From Paenibacillus sp. RUD330 (GTDB lineage Bacteria > Bacillota > Bacilli > Paenibacillales > Paenibacillaceae): a stretch of 64,000 nucleotides of DNA. The notes beneath the pieces are model-generated. The model had not been told where the DNA came from. It saw only the letters and a list, made by a program, of their open reading frames with translations, and made no database searches. Numbering within the stretch: position 1 is the stretch's first letter; the number at the start of each line of letters is the position of its first letter. Position numbers and translations under genes: made by a program. Location: positions 3,598,501 to 3,662,500 of the forward strand of contig NZ_CP022655.2 of the NCBI RefSeq assembly GCF_002243345.2, in the 5' to 3' direction. Shown here in pieces: positions 16,133-22,513 of the stretch.

Positions 16133-17327
16133 CGACGCTCACCTCCCGTTCCGCGACATGTCCGGCAAGCGCTCCGAGCACCGCTCCGCGCACGATGACG
16201 CCGACGATCCGTCCCGCCTCGTTCACGACGGCGACCGGGTACTTGCTGGTGCCGCATATGTCGAACAGCTCGTGGAGCAGCATCTCCGGAGTGACGACCG
16301 GAGTATCACGGACGACGATCTCCTCCAGCGGCTGCCCGCGCCTCACCGCTTCCGACGCGTCGTCGGCGGTAATGACGCCGATCAGCTTGCGGCTGCGGTC
16401 GGTCACGAACAGATTGGAGATGCCGCTCTCGCGCATCAGCTGCAGGGCGACCCTGGCGCCGCGGTCGAGGCCGATCGTCTCGGGACGCAGCATCACATGG
16501 GAGGCGGTCAGCACCTTGGACAGATCCACGTCCTCGACGAACCTCTCCACATATTCGTTGGCAGGATTGACCATGATTTCTTCCGGCGTGCCGATCTGCA
16601 CGATCGCTCCGTCCTTCATGAGCGCGATGCGGTCCCCGATCCGCAGCGCCTCATCCAGATCATGCGTAATGAACACGATCGTTTTTTTCATTTTCTCCTG
16701 AAGCTCCAGCAGTTCGTCCTGCATGTCCTTGCGGATGAGCGGATCGAGCGCGCTGAACGCTTCGTCCATCAGCAGGATCTCAGGGTCGTTCGCAAGCGCC
16801 CTTGCCAGTCCGACCCGCTGCTGCATGCCGCCGCTCAGCTGCTCGGGATAGCTGTCGGCCCTCTCTTCCAGCCCGACAAGCCGCAGCGCTTCCCTCGCTT
16901 TCGGCTCTCTTTCCTTTTTGGGCACCTTCTGGACCTCAAGCCCGTACTCCACGTTTTCAAGCAGCGTCCGATGCGGGAAGAGCGCGAATTTCTGGAAGAC
17001 CATGCTGATCTTTTTCTGGCGCACCTTCCTCAGCTGCTCCGCATTCAGGCGGGTAATATCCTGTCCCGCGATGCGGATGGCGCCTCCCGTCGGCTCGATC
17101 AGCCTGTTCAGCAGACGCACGAGAGTCGATTTGCCGCTGCCGGACAATCCCATGATGACAAAGATTTCCCCAGGCTCGACGGCAAACTGGACCCGGTTGA
17201 CCCCAACCGTATGCCTCGTTTCTTTAAAGATCCTGTCCTTGCTCCACCCTTCCTTCAGAAGCGGCAGAATTCGTTTTGGATCCTCGCCGAATATTTTCGT
17301 CACATCCGTGACTTCAATGATCGACAA
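16110..17327 (-). CDS. opuAA: Glycine betaine transporter ATPase OpuAA
   Basis: A 405-residue ABC ATPase: Walker A VIMGLSGSGKSTLVR, signature LSGGMQQRVGLARAL, Walker B EILLMDEAFSALD. It carries C-terminal tandem CBS domains (from about residue 275), which in OpuA gate the transporter by ionic strength and c-di-AMP. The start is TTG at 17327, preceded by AGGAGGTGAAGCGC and giving the usual N-terminus SIIEVTDVTKIFG. A longer frame to 17390 has no ribosome site. Confidence 0.95.
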   Translation of the reverse strand: MSIIEVTDVTKIFGEDPKRILPLLKEGWSKDRIFKETRHTVGVNRVQFAVEPGEIFVIMGLSGSGKSTLVRLLNRLIEPTGGAIRIAGQDITRLNAEQLRKVRQKKISMVFQKFALFPHRTLLENVEYGLEVQKVPKKEREPKAREALRLVGLEERADSYPEQLSGGMQQRVGLARALANDPEILLMDEAFSALDPLIRKDMQDELLELQEKMKKTIVFITHDLDEALRIGDRIALMKDGAIVQIGTPEEIMVNPANEYVERFVEDVDLSKVLTASHVMLRPETIGLDRGARVALQLMRESGISNLFVTDRSRKLIGVITADDASEAVRRGQPLEEIVVRDTPVVTPEMLLHELFDICGTSKYPVAVVNEAGRIVGVIVRGAVLGALAGHVAEREVSVDAAETTA

Positions 17328-17376
17328 GCGCTTCACCTCCTCATGGCCTCGCTTGCGGCCAACGCTCACTCGAACT

Positions 17377-17406
17377 AGTCTATCGAACAATTTAGGACAC
17401 CGTCAA
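17377..17406 (-). promoter_or_regulatory. Proximal promoter of opuA
   Basis: TTGACG (17406-17401), 18 bases, TAGACT (17382-17377) on the minus strand, about 50 bases before the opuAA start. Confidence 0.5.
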
Positions 17407-17419
17407 CCGTTTTATCCGT

Positions 17420-17454
17420 ATAATAAGTACGTACGGTTTTTTCTGTACATACTT
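17420..17454. promoter_or_regulatory. Inverted repeat and possible distal opuA promoter
   Basis: Arms AAGTACGTAC (17425-17434) and GTACATACTT (17445-17454) pair with one mismatch across ten bases. On the minus strand TGTACA (17449-17444), 18 bases, TATTAT (17425-17420) could be a second opuA promoter covered by this repeat. Its place between opuA and a GbsR-type gene makes it the best candidate operator for that regulator. Confidence 0.45.
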
Positions 17455-17503
17455 TACATGCGAAATGCTCCCGTATCCTCTCACATGCTCGTTCATTAAC
17501 CGC

Positions 17504-17532
17504 TTTACATTGCCGGAATTGTTTCTTACAAT
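17504..17532 (+). promoter_or_regulatory. Promoter of the GbsR-type regulator gene
   Basis: TTTACA (17504-17509), 17-base spacer, TACAAT (17527-17532), 36 bases before the start codon. Confidence 0.55.
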
Positions 17533-17568
17533 TACTTTGTCAGCCGAGAAGGCGATGAAGGAGCGGAC

Positions 17569-18138
17569 ATGATGACCAATGATTTCGCCGGCTTGGAGGC
17601 CGCGCAGGAGCAGGCAATCCAGAAGGCGCGCAAGCGCGTGATCGAGTCCATCGGCAAGAACATGGACCTGTACGGCATTACGCAATCGACAGGACTGCTG
17701 TATGGGCTCATGTTTTTCCAGGACAAGCCGATGAATCTCGACGAGATGGGCCAAGCGATGGAAATGAGCAAAACCAGCATGAGCACCGGTATCCGCACGC
17801 TGGTTGATTTGAATATGGTGAACAAGGTATGGGAGAAGGGATCGCGGAAGGACTTGTATGAGGTCGAGCGGGACTGGCACCAGACTTTCGCCGATTTTTT
17901 CGTCCTGAAGTGGAGAAAGGCCGTGGAGCTCAACCTGATGGCGCTCCGCCGCTCCAAGGCGGAGCTCGACAAGCTGGCGGAGAGCGGCGGCTCGGAAGCC
18001 ATGCAAGTCCTGATCGGCGGCGATCTCGAGAAGATCCGCCAAGCGATCGACTATTATTTGTGGCTGGACCGGGTCATCGATCTGATGGAATCCGGCGAGA
18101 TATTCAAGCATGTGCCGAAGGAAGAGCCTTCGGACTGA
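17569..18138 (+). CDS. GbsR/OpcR-type transcriptional regulator
   Basis: A 189-residue MarR-like winged-helix protein of the GbsR group. Features are the conserved start IGKNMDLYGITQSTGLLYG, a DNA-binding region MNLDEMGQAMEMSKTSMSTG, and a C-terminal helical part ending in IEKIRQAIDYYLWLDRVIDL-like sequence. These proteins repress betaine synthesis or uptake genes (gbsAB, opuB, opuC) and respond to choline or betaine. It is divergent from opuA, so opuA is the likely target. Tandem methionines start the protein, with GGAG upstream. Confidence 0.9.
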   Translation: MMTNDFAGLEAAQEQAIQKARKRVIESIGKNMDLYGITQSTGLLYGLMFFQDKPMNLDEMGQAMEMSKTSMSTGIRTLVDLNMVNKVWEKGSRKDLYEVERDWHQTFADFFVLKWRKAVELNLMALRRSKAELDKLAESGGSEAMQVLIGGDLEKIRQAIDYYLWLDRVIDLMESGEIFKHVPKEEPSD

Positions 18139-18140
18139 AG

Positions 18141-18180
18141 CCAAAAAGAAGCCTTCCCCCGCGGGAAGGCTTCTTTTTGG
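18141..18180 (+). terminator. Terminator of the GbsR-type gene
   Basis: A perfect stem CCAAAAAGAAGCCTTCCC with its complement ending at 18180, U-rich on the 3' side (TTCTTTTTGG). It starts two bases after the stop codon. Confidence 0.88.
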
Positions 18181-18208
18181 TCCTGCTGCTGAATTCGGCC
18201 GACTGCGC

Positions 18209-18247
18209 AAAAAAGAGAGACAGGCGGCTCATGCCGCCTGTCTCTCT
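18209..18247 (-). terminator. Terminator of the riboswitch-controlled NlpC/P60 gene
   Basis: A 14-bp stem GAGAGACAGGCGGC/GCCGCCTGTCTCTC with loop TCAT, followed on the minus strand by a T-run (18214-18209). It lies 20 bases after the gene. Confidence 0.9.
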
Positions 18248-18267
18248 TCATCCTACACTACCGCCCG

Positions 18268-18759
18268 TCATTCTCCGGCGTCGTCGGCCGTTTCTTCCTC
18301 TTCGCTCACCATCTTGCTGTAATCCTCGCCCGTCGCGACGCGGCGCGCCGTAACGTAGCGCTTGGCATAGTAGGCATCGTCCAGATCCGTGTAACGGACG
18401 CCCTTGCTCGAGGAGTGGGCGAACTTGCCGTCTCCGACATAGATGCCGGCATGCGAGATGCCGCGGCCGCTGGTGTTGAAGAAGACGAGATCCCCCGGAC
18501 GAAGATCATCCTTGTCCACCTTCGTGCCGGCCTTGGCCTGGGACTGGGAGGAGCGCGGCAGCTTCACGTCGAACTGACCGAAAATATAGCGGACGAATCC
18601 CGAGCAGTCGAACCCTGCCGTAGTCGTGCCTCCATACTTGTAGGGAGTGCCGAGAACCTTGCCGATGGATGACTTCAACTCGGTGCTCGCGAATACGCTG
18701 GATGATGCGAACACGGCAATAAGAATGAAAGCGGTGATGGACATGATGACTTTCTTCAC
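18268..18759 (-). CDS. Secreted NlpC/P60 endopeptidase under c-di-AMP control
   Basis: A 163-residue protein with a signal peptide (MKKVIMSITAFILIAVFASS) and one NlpC/P60 domain. The catalytic cysteine is in GFDCSGFVRYIFG, the histidine in GISHAGIYVGDGKF, and the family motif LRPGDLVFFNT is present. The C-terminus is an acidic tail. It cleaves peptidoglycan stem peptides, probably as a growth autolysin. The start is GTG at 18759 with GGAGGG ten bases before it. The ydaO-type aptamer ends 18 bases before this start, so wall hydrolysis is tied to c-di-AMP and thus to potassium and turgor state. Confidence 0.94.
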   Translation of the reverse strand: MKKVIMSITAFILIAVFASSSVFASTELKSSIGKVLGTPYKYGGTTTAGFDCSGFVRYIFGQFDVKLPRSSQSQAKAGTKVDKDDLRPGDLVFFNTSGRGISHAGIYVGDGKFAHSSSKGVRYTDLDDAYYAKRYVTARRVATGEDYSKMVSEEEETADDAGE

Positions 18760-18777
18760 AGATGGTTCTCCCTCCGG

Positions 18778-18886
18778 TGCCTACGAAGTTAGCTGATGGG
18801 TTCGGTAGAAGGTTCCCTAGAATTCTCTCTTGCAGAATTCATTCACCCCGATTGGTTCCCCCGTTTTTCTTAACGAAAATTCGGCA
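18778..18886 (-). promoter_or_regulatory. c-di-AMP riboswitch (ydaO/yuaA type)
   Basis: On the minus strand the leader shows the ydaO core in order: GGGGGAACCAA, GGGGTGAA, an AGGGAACCTTCTACCGAACCC stretch split over 18800-18822, and CAGCTAACTTCGTAGGC near the 3' end. TGCC (18886-18883) and GGCA (18781-18778) close P1. In known cases c-di-AMP binding turns expression of cell-wall hydrolases and potassium transporters off. No terminator fits between aptamer and gene. Confidence 0.9.
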
Positions 18887-19415
18887 TTTATTTGTTTCAA
18901 GCCTGTTTGCTAATGGTTAATATTCGTAGTTTCTTGTCGAACTCCTCCCTTTGGATTATTAGAAGTCTTTCATAATTGGTAGGCTTGCAGAACTATGCAT
19001 AGTATTCCAGACTATGAAAAGCCTCCAGCATTGGCACGGCTTTAGTTGCATATCCCTATAATTCTACGAAAAGTGGATAATCTGTTCGGCACCATGAACG
19101 GCGCCAAATAATCAAAGCCTGGCACCAGGATGGCCCCGAGCCTTCAAGAATAGCTGTTTTGTCGAATTGCGTTGTGAATGACGCCGACTCTTTCTTGGCT
19201 CGATGTTCTCCAGCTCCCCTCCACGCCGATCCTGCTCAATATCTTTTCCAAGATGACGATTGCCGGATAGCGGACGAGGCGAAGGGAATAGGATTGCGCC
19301 CGCCCCCTCCCCTGCACGGCATGAATAGTCCCTTTTCCTTGATCCTCTCCAGGCCTCTATTCCCATTTGCTAGAAATTTCTCCCTGTCTCCATCCAATTT
19401 TCCCCTTTTATCGAT
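18887..19415. other. Intergenic stretch without a recognisable gene
   Basis: About 530 bases between the riboswitch and the chitinase control region. Short reading frames on both strands (for example 19112-19366 minus, 19159-19569 plus) have no ribosome site, no family resemblance and poor codon use. The promoter of the riboswitch transcript should lie at the left end of this stretch, but I could not pick a convincing one. Confidence 0.5.
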
Positions 19416-19447
19416 AAGCACTTTCATTGATAATGAAAGTGCTTTCA
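19416..19447 (+). promoter_or_regulatory. Inverted repeat with cre site before the chitinase gene
   Basis: Perfect 13-bp arms AAGCACTTTCATT (19416-19428) and AATGAAAGTGCTT (19432-19444) are separated by three bases. The right arm extends into TGAAAGTGCTTTCA (19434-19447), which fits the cre consensus with one mismatch. TTGATA (19427-19432) followed after 16 bases by TAGATT (19449-19454) could be the promoter, so CcpA would cover it. Confidence 0.65.
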
Positions 19448-19529
19448 ATAGATTCGACAAAAGGAGGCCGGATATTCCCTCTCATTCCTGCTTCGCCCCT
19501 ATCATTCCATCCTTCAGGAGGTATCGTTC

Positions 19530-20876
19530 ATGTTCAAACCGAACCGCCGCATCGCCGCTTCCGCGCTGAGAGTCTTGATGCTTGCCGTGCTGCTTGCCTT
19601 CTCGCTCATTCCGCAAGGCGTCGCCGTCCAGAAGGCCAGCGCTGCGGATGCATGCAGCGGAATCGCTGCCTGGAGCTCGTCATCCATCTATACCGTCGGG
19701 CAGAAGGCGGTCTACTCCGGCACGCTGTACGAAGCCAAATGGTGGACGCAAGGCGAGCGTCCGGATCTCGCCGGAGAATGGGGAGCTTGGAAAGTGCTGT
19801 CCGTCTGCTCGGCATCCCCTACGCCGACTCCGACAGTAACGCCTGCTCCTTCGGCAACGCCTAAGCCTAGCGCCACGCCGACACCGACGCCGGTGCCGAC
19901 CAAAACGCCGACGCCGACGGCCACTCCTGCGCCTGCCGGAAAAATCATCGGCGCCTATGTAGCCGACTGGCATTTCCCCGTCATCAGCACCGTGCCGGCC
20001 GAGAAGCTGACGCATGTGTTCTACGCCTTCGCCGACGCGACCTCTACCGGTGTCGGCGGAGGGGATGCCGGCAAGCTGTCGCAGCTCGTCTCGCTAAAAT
20101 CCAAAAATCCGAATCTCAAGGTTCTCGTCTCCGTCGGCGGCTGGGGCCGCTCCGCCAGCTTCCCGGCAGCGGCGGCTTCGGAAGCAAGCCGCACGGCGTT
20201 CGCCAACAGCGCCGTCTCCTATATCAGGGCCAATAAGCTGGACGGCATCGATATCGATTGGGAATATCCGGGCTCCGGCGACCGCGCGAACTATACGTTG
20301 TTCATCCAGAAGCTCCGTTCGGTTCTGGACGCGGCCAGCTCCGCCGATGGACGCTCCGCCAACAAATACCAGCTCACTGCCGCAGTCGGCGCCTCCGATT
20401 ACGGTCTCGGCAACATCGATATCGCCGCCGTCATTCCTTCCTTCGATTTCCTCAATGTCATGACGTACGATCTGCAGAACGGAGCGAATACCCATCACAC
20501 CGCTCTATACAACTCCTCGATGGCAAGCTTCAGCGTCGATTCCGCCGTCAAACTGCTGAAGAGCAAGGGCGCTCCGGCAGCGAAGCTCGTCGCCGGAGGC
20601 GCCTTTTACTCCCATGGCTCCGGCGACTACACCTATGATGAGCTCAAGGCGAGCTATATCAACAAGAACGGCTGGACTCGCCAGTGGGATTCCACCGCAA
20701 GGGCCCCGTACCTGACCAATTCCAGCGGCGGCTTCCTCAGCTACGACGATGCGGAATCGCTGACGGGAAAAGTGAATTACGCGAAATCCGGCGGCCTCGG
20801 CGGCATCATGTTCTGGGAGTACGGCCAGAACATGAACGGAGAGCTGCTGGAAGCCATCTATCAAGCGATGAAGTGA
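19530..20876 (+). CDS. Secreted GH18 chitinase with CBM5/12 domain
   Basis: A 448-residue secreted enzyme: signal peptide (1-38), a CBM5/12 chitin-binding domain (about 40-95, with the typical YEAKWWTQGERP), a Pro-Thr linker of PTPTP type (about 96-143), and a GH18 catalytic barrel (about 147-448). The catalytic motif DxxDxDxE is DGIDIDWEYPG and the substrate-side motif is LKVLVSVGGWG. It hydrolyses beta-1,4 N-acetylglucosamine chains. The ribosome site AGGAGG lies eight bases before the ATG. It is monocistronic, with a strong terminator and a cre-like control region. Confidence 0.96.
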   Translation: MFKPNRRIAASALRVLMLAVLLAFSLIPQGVAVQKASAADACSGIAAWSSSSIYTVGQKAVYSGTLYEAKWWTQGERPDLAGEWGAWKVLSVCSASPTPTPTVTPAPSATPKPSATPTPTPVPTKTPTPTATPAPAGKIIGAYVADWHFPVISTVPAEKLTHVFYAFADATSTGVGGGDAGKLSQLVSLKSKNPNLKVLVSVGGWGRSASFPAAAASEASRTAFANSAVSYIRANKLDGIDIDWEYPGSGDRANYTLFIQKLRSVLDAASSADGRSANKYQLTAAVGASDYGLGNIDIAAVIPSFDFLNVMTYDLQNGANTHHTALYNSSMASFSVDSAVKLLKSKGAPAAKLVAGGAFYSHGSGDYTYDELKASYINKNGWTRQWDSTARAPYLTNSSGGFLSYDDAESLTGKVNYAKSGGLGGIMFWEYGQNMNGELLEAIYQAMK

Positions 20877-20898
20877 TCCGCGGATCGCAGAACGAAGG

Positions 20899-20938
20899 AG
20901 AGCCCATGATGCCGGATCGGCATCATGGGCTCTTTTTT
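20899..20938 (+). terminator. Intrinsic terminator of the chitinase gene
   Basis: A 14-bp stem GAGCCCATGATGCC/GGCATCATGGGCTC with a five-base loop and TTTTTT, 24 bases after the stop. Confidence 0.95.
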
Positions 20939-20966
20939 GGCCGGACAGCGCTTGCAGGCTGTTTTC

Positions 20967-21428
20967 TTACAGAAGAGACTGAAACGATTGCCGGATGACG
21001 TCGCCGCGGCTGATGATGCCCGCAAGGACGCCGCCCCGGTGGACCGGCAGCTTTTTGATCTGCTTCTTGCCCAGGATGGCGGCGATCTGCTCGATGTCGT
21101 CCTCCACGGAAGCGGTTACAACTTTTTTCTTGGCGATCGCCATGACGTTCAAAGGAAGCAGCCGCTTCAGCCTCTCCTCGTACTCGTCGTTGTCGCCATT
21201 CACGACGGCCGTGAAATAAAAGGCATCGACGACAATGTCTTCATGCTTGCCGATATATCGCATGATGTCTCCGTCGCTGACGTATCCGACGATAACGTTG
21301 CGCTCGTTGACGACGGGCAGGCCGCTGATGCGGTAAGCAAGAAATCTCTCGATGACATCCCTCACCGTATCGGTTTCCTTGACCTTATAAACCTTCGAGA
21401 TCATAAAATCCTTGGCTTTCATCCTCAT
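20967..21428 (-). CDS. Tandem CBS domain protein
   Basis: A 153-residue protein made only of two CBS domains: the first around KVKETDTVRDVIERFLAYRI with SGLPVVNERNVIVGYVSDGD, the second around ASVEDDIEQIAAILGKKQIKKLPV with LAGIISRGDVIR. Such stand-alone proteins bind adenine nucleotides and regulate partners, and the partner is unknown. Start ATG at 21428 has GAGGGG close upstream. An alternative ATG is at 21422. Its promoter overlaps the promoter of the divergent MarR gene. Confidence 0.9.
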   Translation of the reverse strand: MRMKAKDFMISKVYKVKETDTVRDVIERFLAYRISGLPVVNERNVIVGYVSDGDIMRYIGKHEDIVVDAFYFTAVVNGDNDEYEERLKRLLPLNVMAIAKKKVVTASVEDDIEQIAAILGKKQIKKLPVHRGGVLAGIISRGDVIRQSFQSLL

Positions 21429-21465
21429 AACCCCTCGATACCGATTTGCGGATGCCTCAAACAAG

Positions 21466-21518
21466 TTGTATGATGAAAGTATATACTTGTATTATACAAC
21501 TACTGGACATCCTGTCAA
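21466..21518. promoter_or_regulatory. Overlapping divergent promoters with a MarR-type operator
   Basis: Minus strand: TTGACA (21518-21513), 16 bases, TATAAT (21496-21491), for the CBS gene. Plus strand: TTGTAT (21466-21471), 18 bases, TATTAT (21490-21495), for marR. The palindrome TTGTATTATACAA (21487-21499) covers both -10 boxes. AGTTGTAT at 21465-21471 is a further half-site. One repressor bound here would shut both genes. Confidence 0.65.
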
Positions 21519-21601
21519 TGGGTCATCCCTGCCGCCGAGAGTTCATGCAGCAGCGGGATGAGCTGCCCCGAACCTATGCCGAACGATAATGAGGAATTGC
21601 C

Positions 21602-22051
21602 ATGAACGAACTTCCTTTCGAGCATATCGAGCTCGAGCTCTCCATCCTCGCCAGGCTCGTAGCCTCCGCCACGACCTACAGGAAGGAAGGAATGCTGGAC
21701 CGCTCCGCTTATTTGCTCCTCCAGCAGATCTCATCGAGGAGATCGGCCGGCGTCAAGGCGCTCGCAGATGATTTCCGTCTGGACATATCCACCGTAAGCC
21801 GCCAATCGGCTGCCCTGGAGCAGAAGGGGTTGGCGTACCGGATTCCGAATCCCCAGGACGGCCGTTCCTATTCCCTCGAGCTGACGGAGGCCGGCGCCCT
21901 GGCCTTGGAGGCGAACCGCAAAGTCAGAGCCGACTATATCGCCGAGCTGCTGGCGGGATGGTCCGATGAGGAGCAGAAGCAGTTCGGCGCCCTCCTGGAG
22001 AAGTTCAACCGCGCCTGCCTGCAGGATCATCAAGCAGCTAGACAGCCTTGA
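21602..22051 (+). CDS. MarR family transcriptional regulator
   Basis: A 149-residue winged-helix protein. The recognition region is VKALADDFRLDISTVSRQSAALEQKGL, and the wing is RIPNPQDGRSYSLELTEAG, which contains the MarR Asp-x-Arg signature. The N- and C-terminal helices fit the dimerisation domain. It probably represses itself and the divergent CBS gene through the palindrome in their shared promoter. The ligand is unknown. Confidence 0.9.
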   Translation: MNELPFEHIELELSILARLVASATTYRKEGMLDRSAYLLLQQISSRRSAGVKALADDFRLDISTVSRQSAALEQKGLAYRIPNPQDGRSYSLELTEAGALALEANRKVRADYIAELLAGWSDEEQKQFGALLEKFNRACLQDHQAARQP

Positions 22052-22077
22052 TCCTCCATGGGATTAAGGCTGCTTTC
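22040..22077 (+). terminator. Probable terminator of marR
   Basis: GCAGCCTTAATCC-type arms (22043-22055 and 22060-22073, with G-T pairs) overlap the stop codon and are followed by CTTTCATT, a modest U-tract. Confidence 0.5.
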
Positions 22078-22153
22078 ATTCCGGACGCCCAATGCCCCTG
22101 CCGGCAGAGAAAGGAACCGGACACATTTCCGGCATGAATTCCCCTCTCTTTCC

Positions 22154-22190
22154 TTGCCTTTTGTATCGCTATATTCTAATATTACGATAC
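22154..22190 (+). promoter_or_regulatory. Promoter and ArsR-type operator of the persulfide operon
   Basis: TTGCCT (22154-22159), 17 bases, TAATAT (22177-22182). An imperfect palindrome from GTATCG (22163) to CGATAC (22190) with TATATT/AATATT inner arms covers the -10 and spacer. This is the size and place of operators of ArsR-family repressors. Confidence 0.7.
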
Positions 22191-22216
22191 TATGACGGGA
22201 GGGGAGAATCAGCAGG

Positions 22217-22513
22217 ATGGACATGAACATGAATGTGAAAGTTTACGAGCAGGCGGCCGAGCTGCTCAAGGCGCTTGCCCACCCGATCCGCCTCTGCATC
22301 GTCAGAGGACTGATCGGCAAGGGCTCCTGCAATGTTTCCTATATGCAGGAATGCCTCGGACTGCCGCAGTCGACCGTTTCCCAGCATCTGCAGAAGCTCC
22401 GCTCTGCCGGCATCGTCGTGACGAGCCGCAGCGGCCTTGAAGTCCATTATTCGGTGCCGGATGCCAAAGTCCATGCGCTTGTCCATATGATTACCGGAGA
22501 GGATGAAGCTTGA
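22217..22513 (+). CDS. ArsR family repressor, probably sulfur-responsive
   Basis: A 98-residue winged-helix ArsR protein: LLKALAHPIRLCIVRGLI, recognition helix LPQSTVSQHLQKLRSAGIV, wing RSGLEVHYSV. It lacks the classical metal box ELCVC. Single cysteines stand at 27, 38 and 46. The gene overlaps the start of a CoA-disulfide reductase/rhodanese/TusA/DsrE enzyme, so a persulfide or other reactive-sulfur signal is more likely than a metal. That assignment is inference from context. Confidence 0.88.
   Translation: MDMNMNVKVYEQAAELLKALAHPIRLCIVRGLIGKGSCNVSYMQECLGLPQSTVSQHLQKLRSAGIVVTSRSGLEVHYSVPDAKVHALVHMITGEDEA

Noticed and set aside
19112-19569. Several short frames upstream of the chitinase gene
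   Set aside because: They overlap each other and the inverted-repeat control region, lack ribosome sites and match no family.
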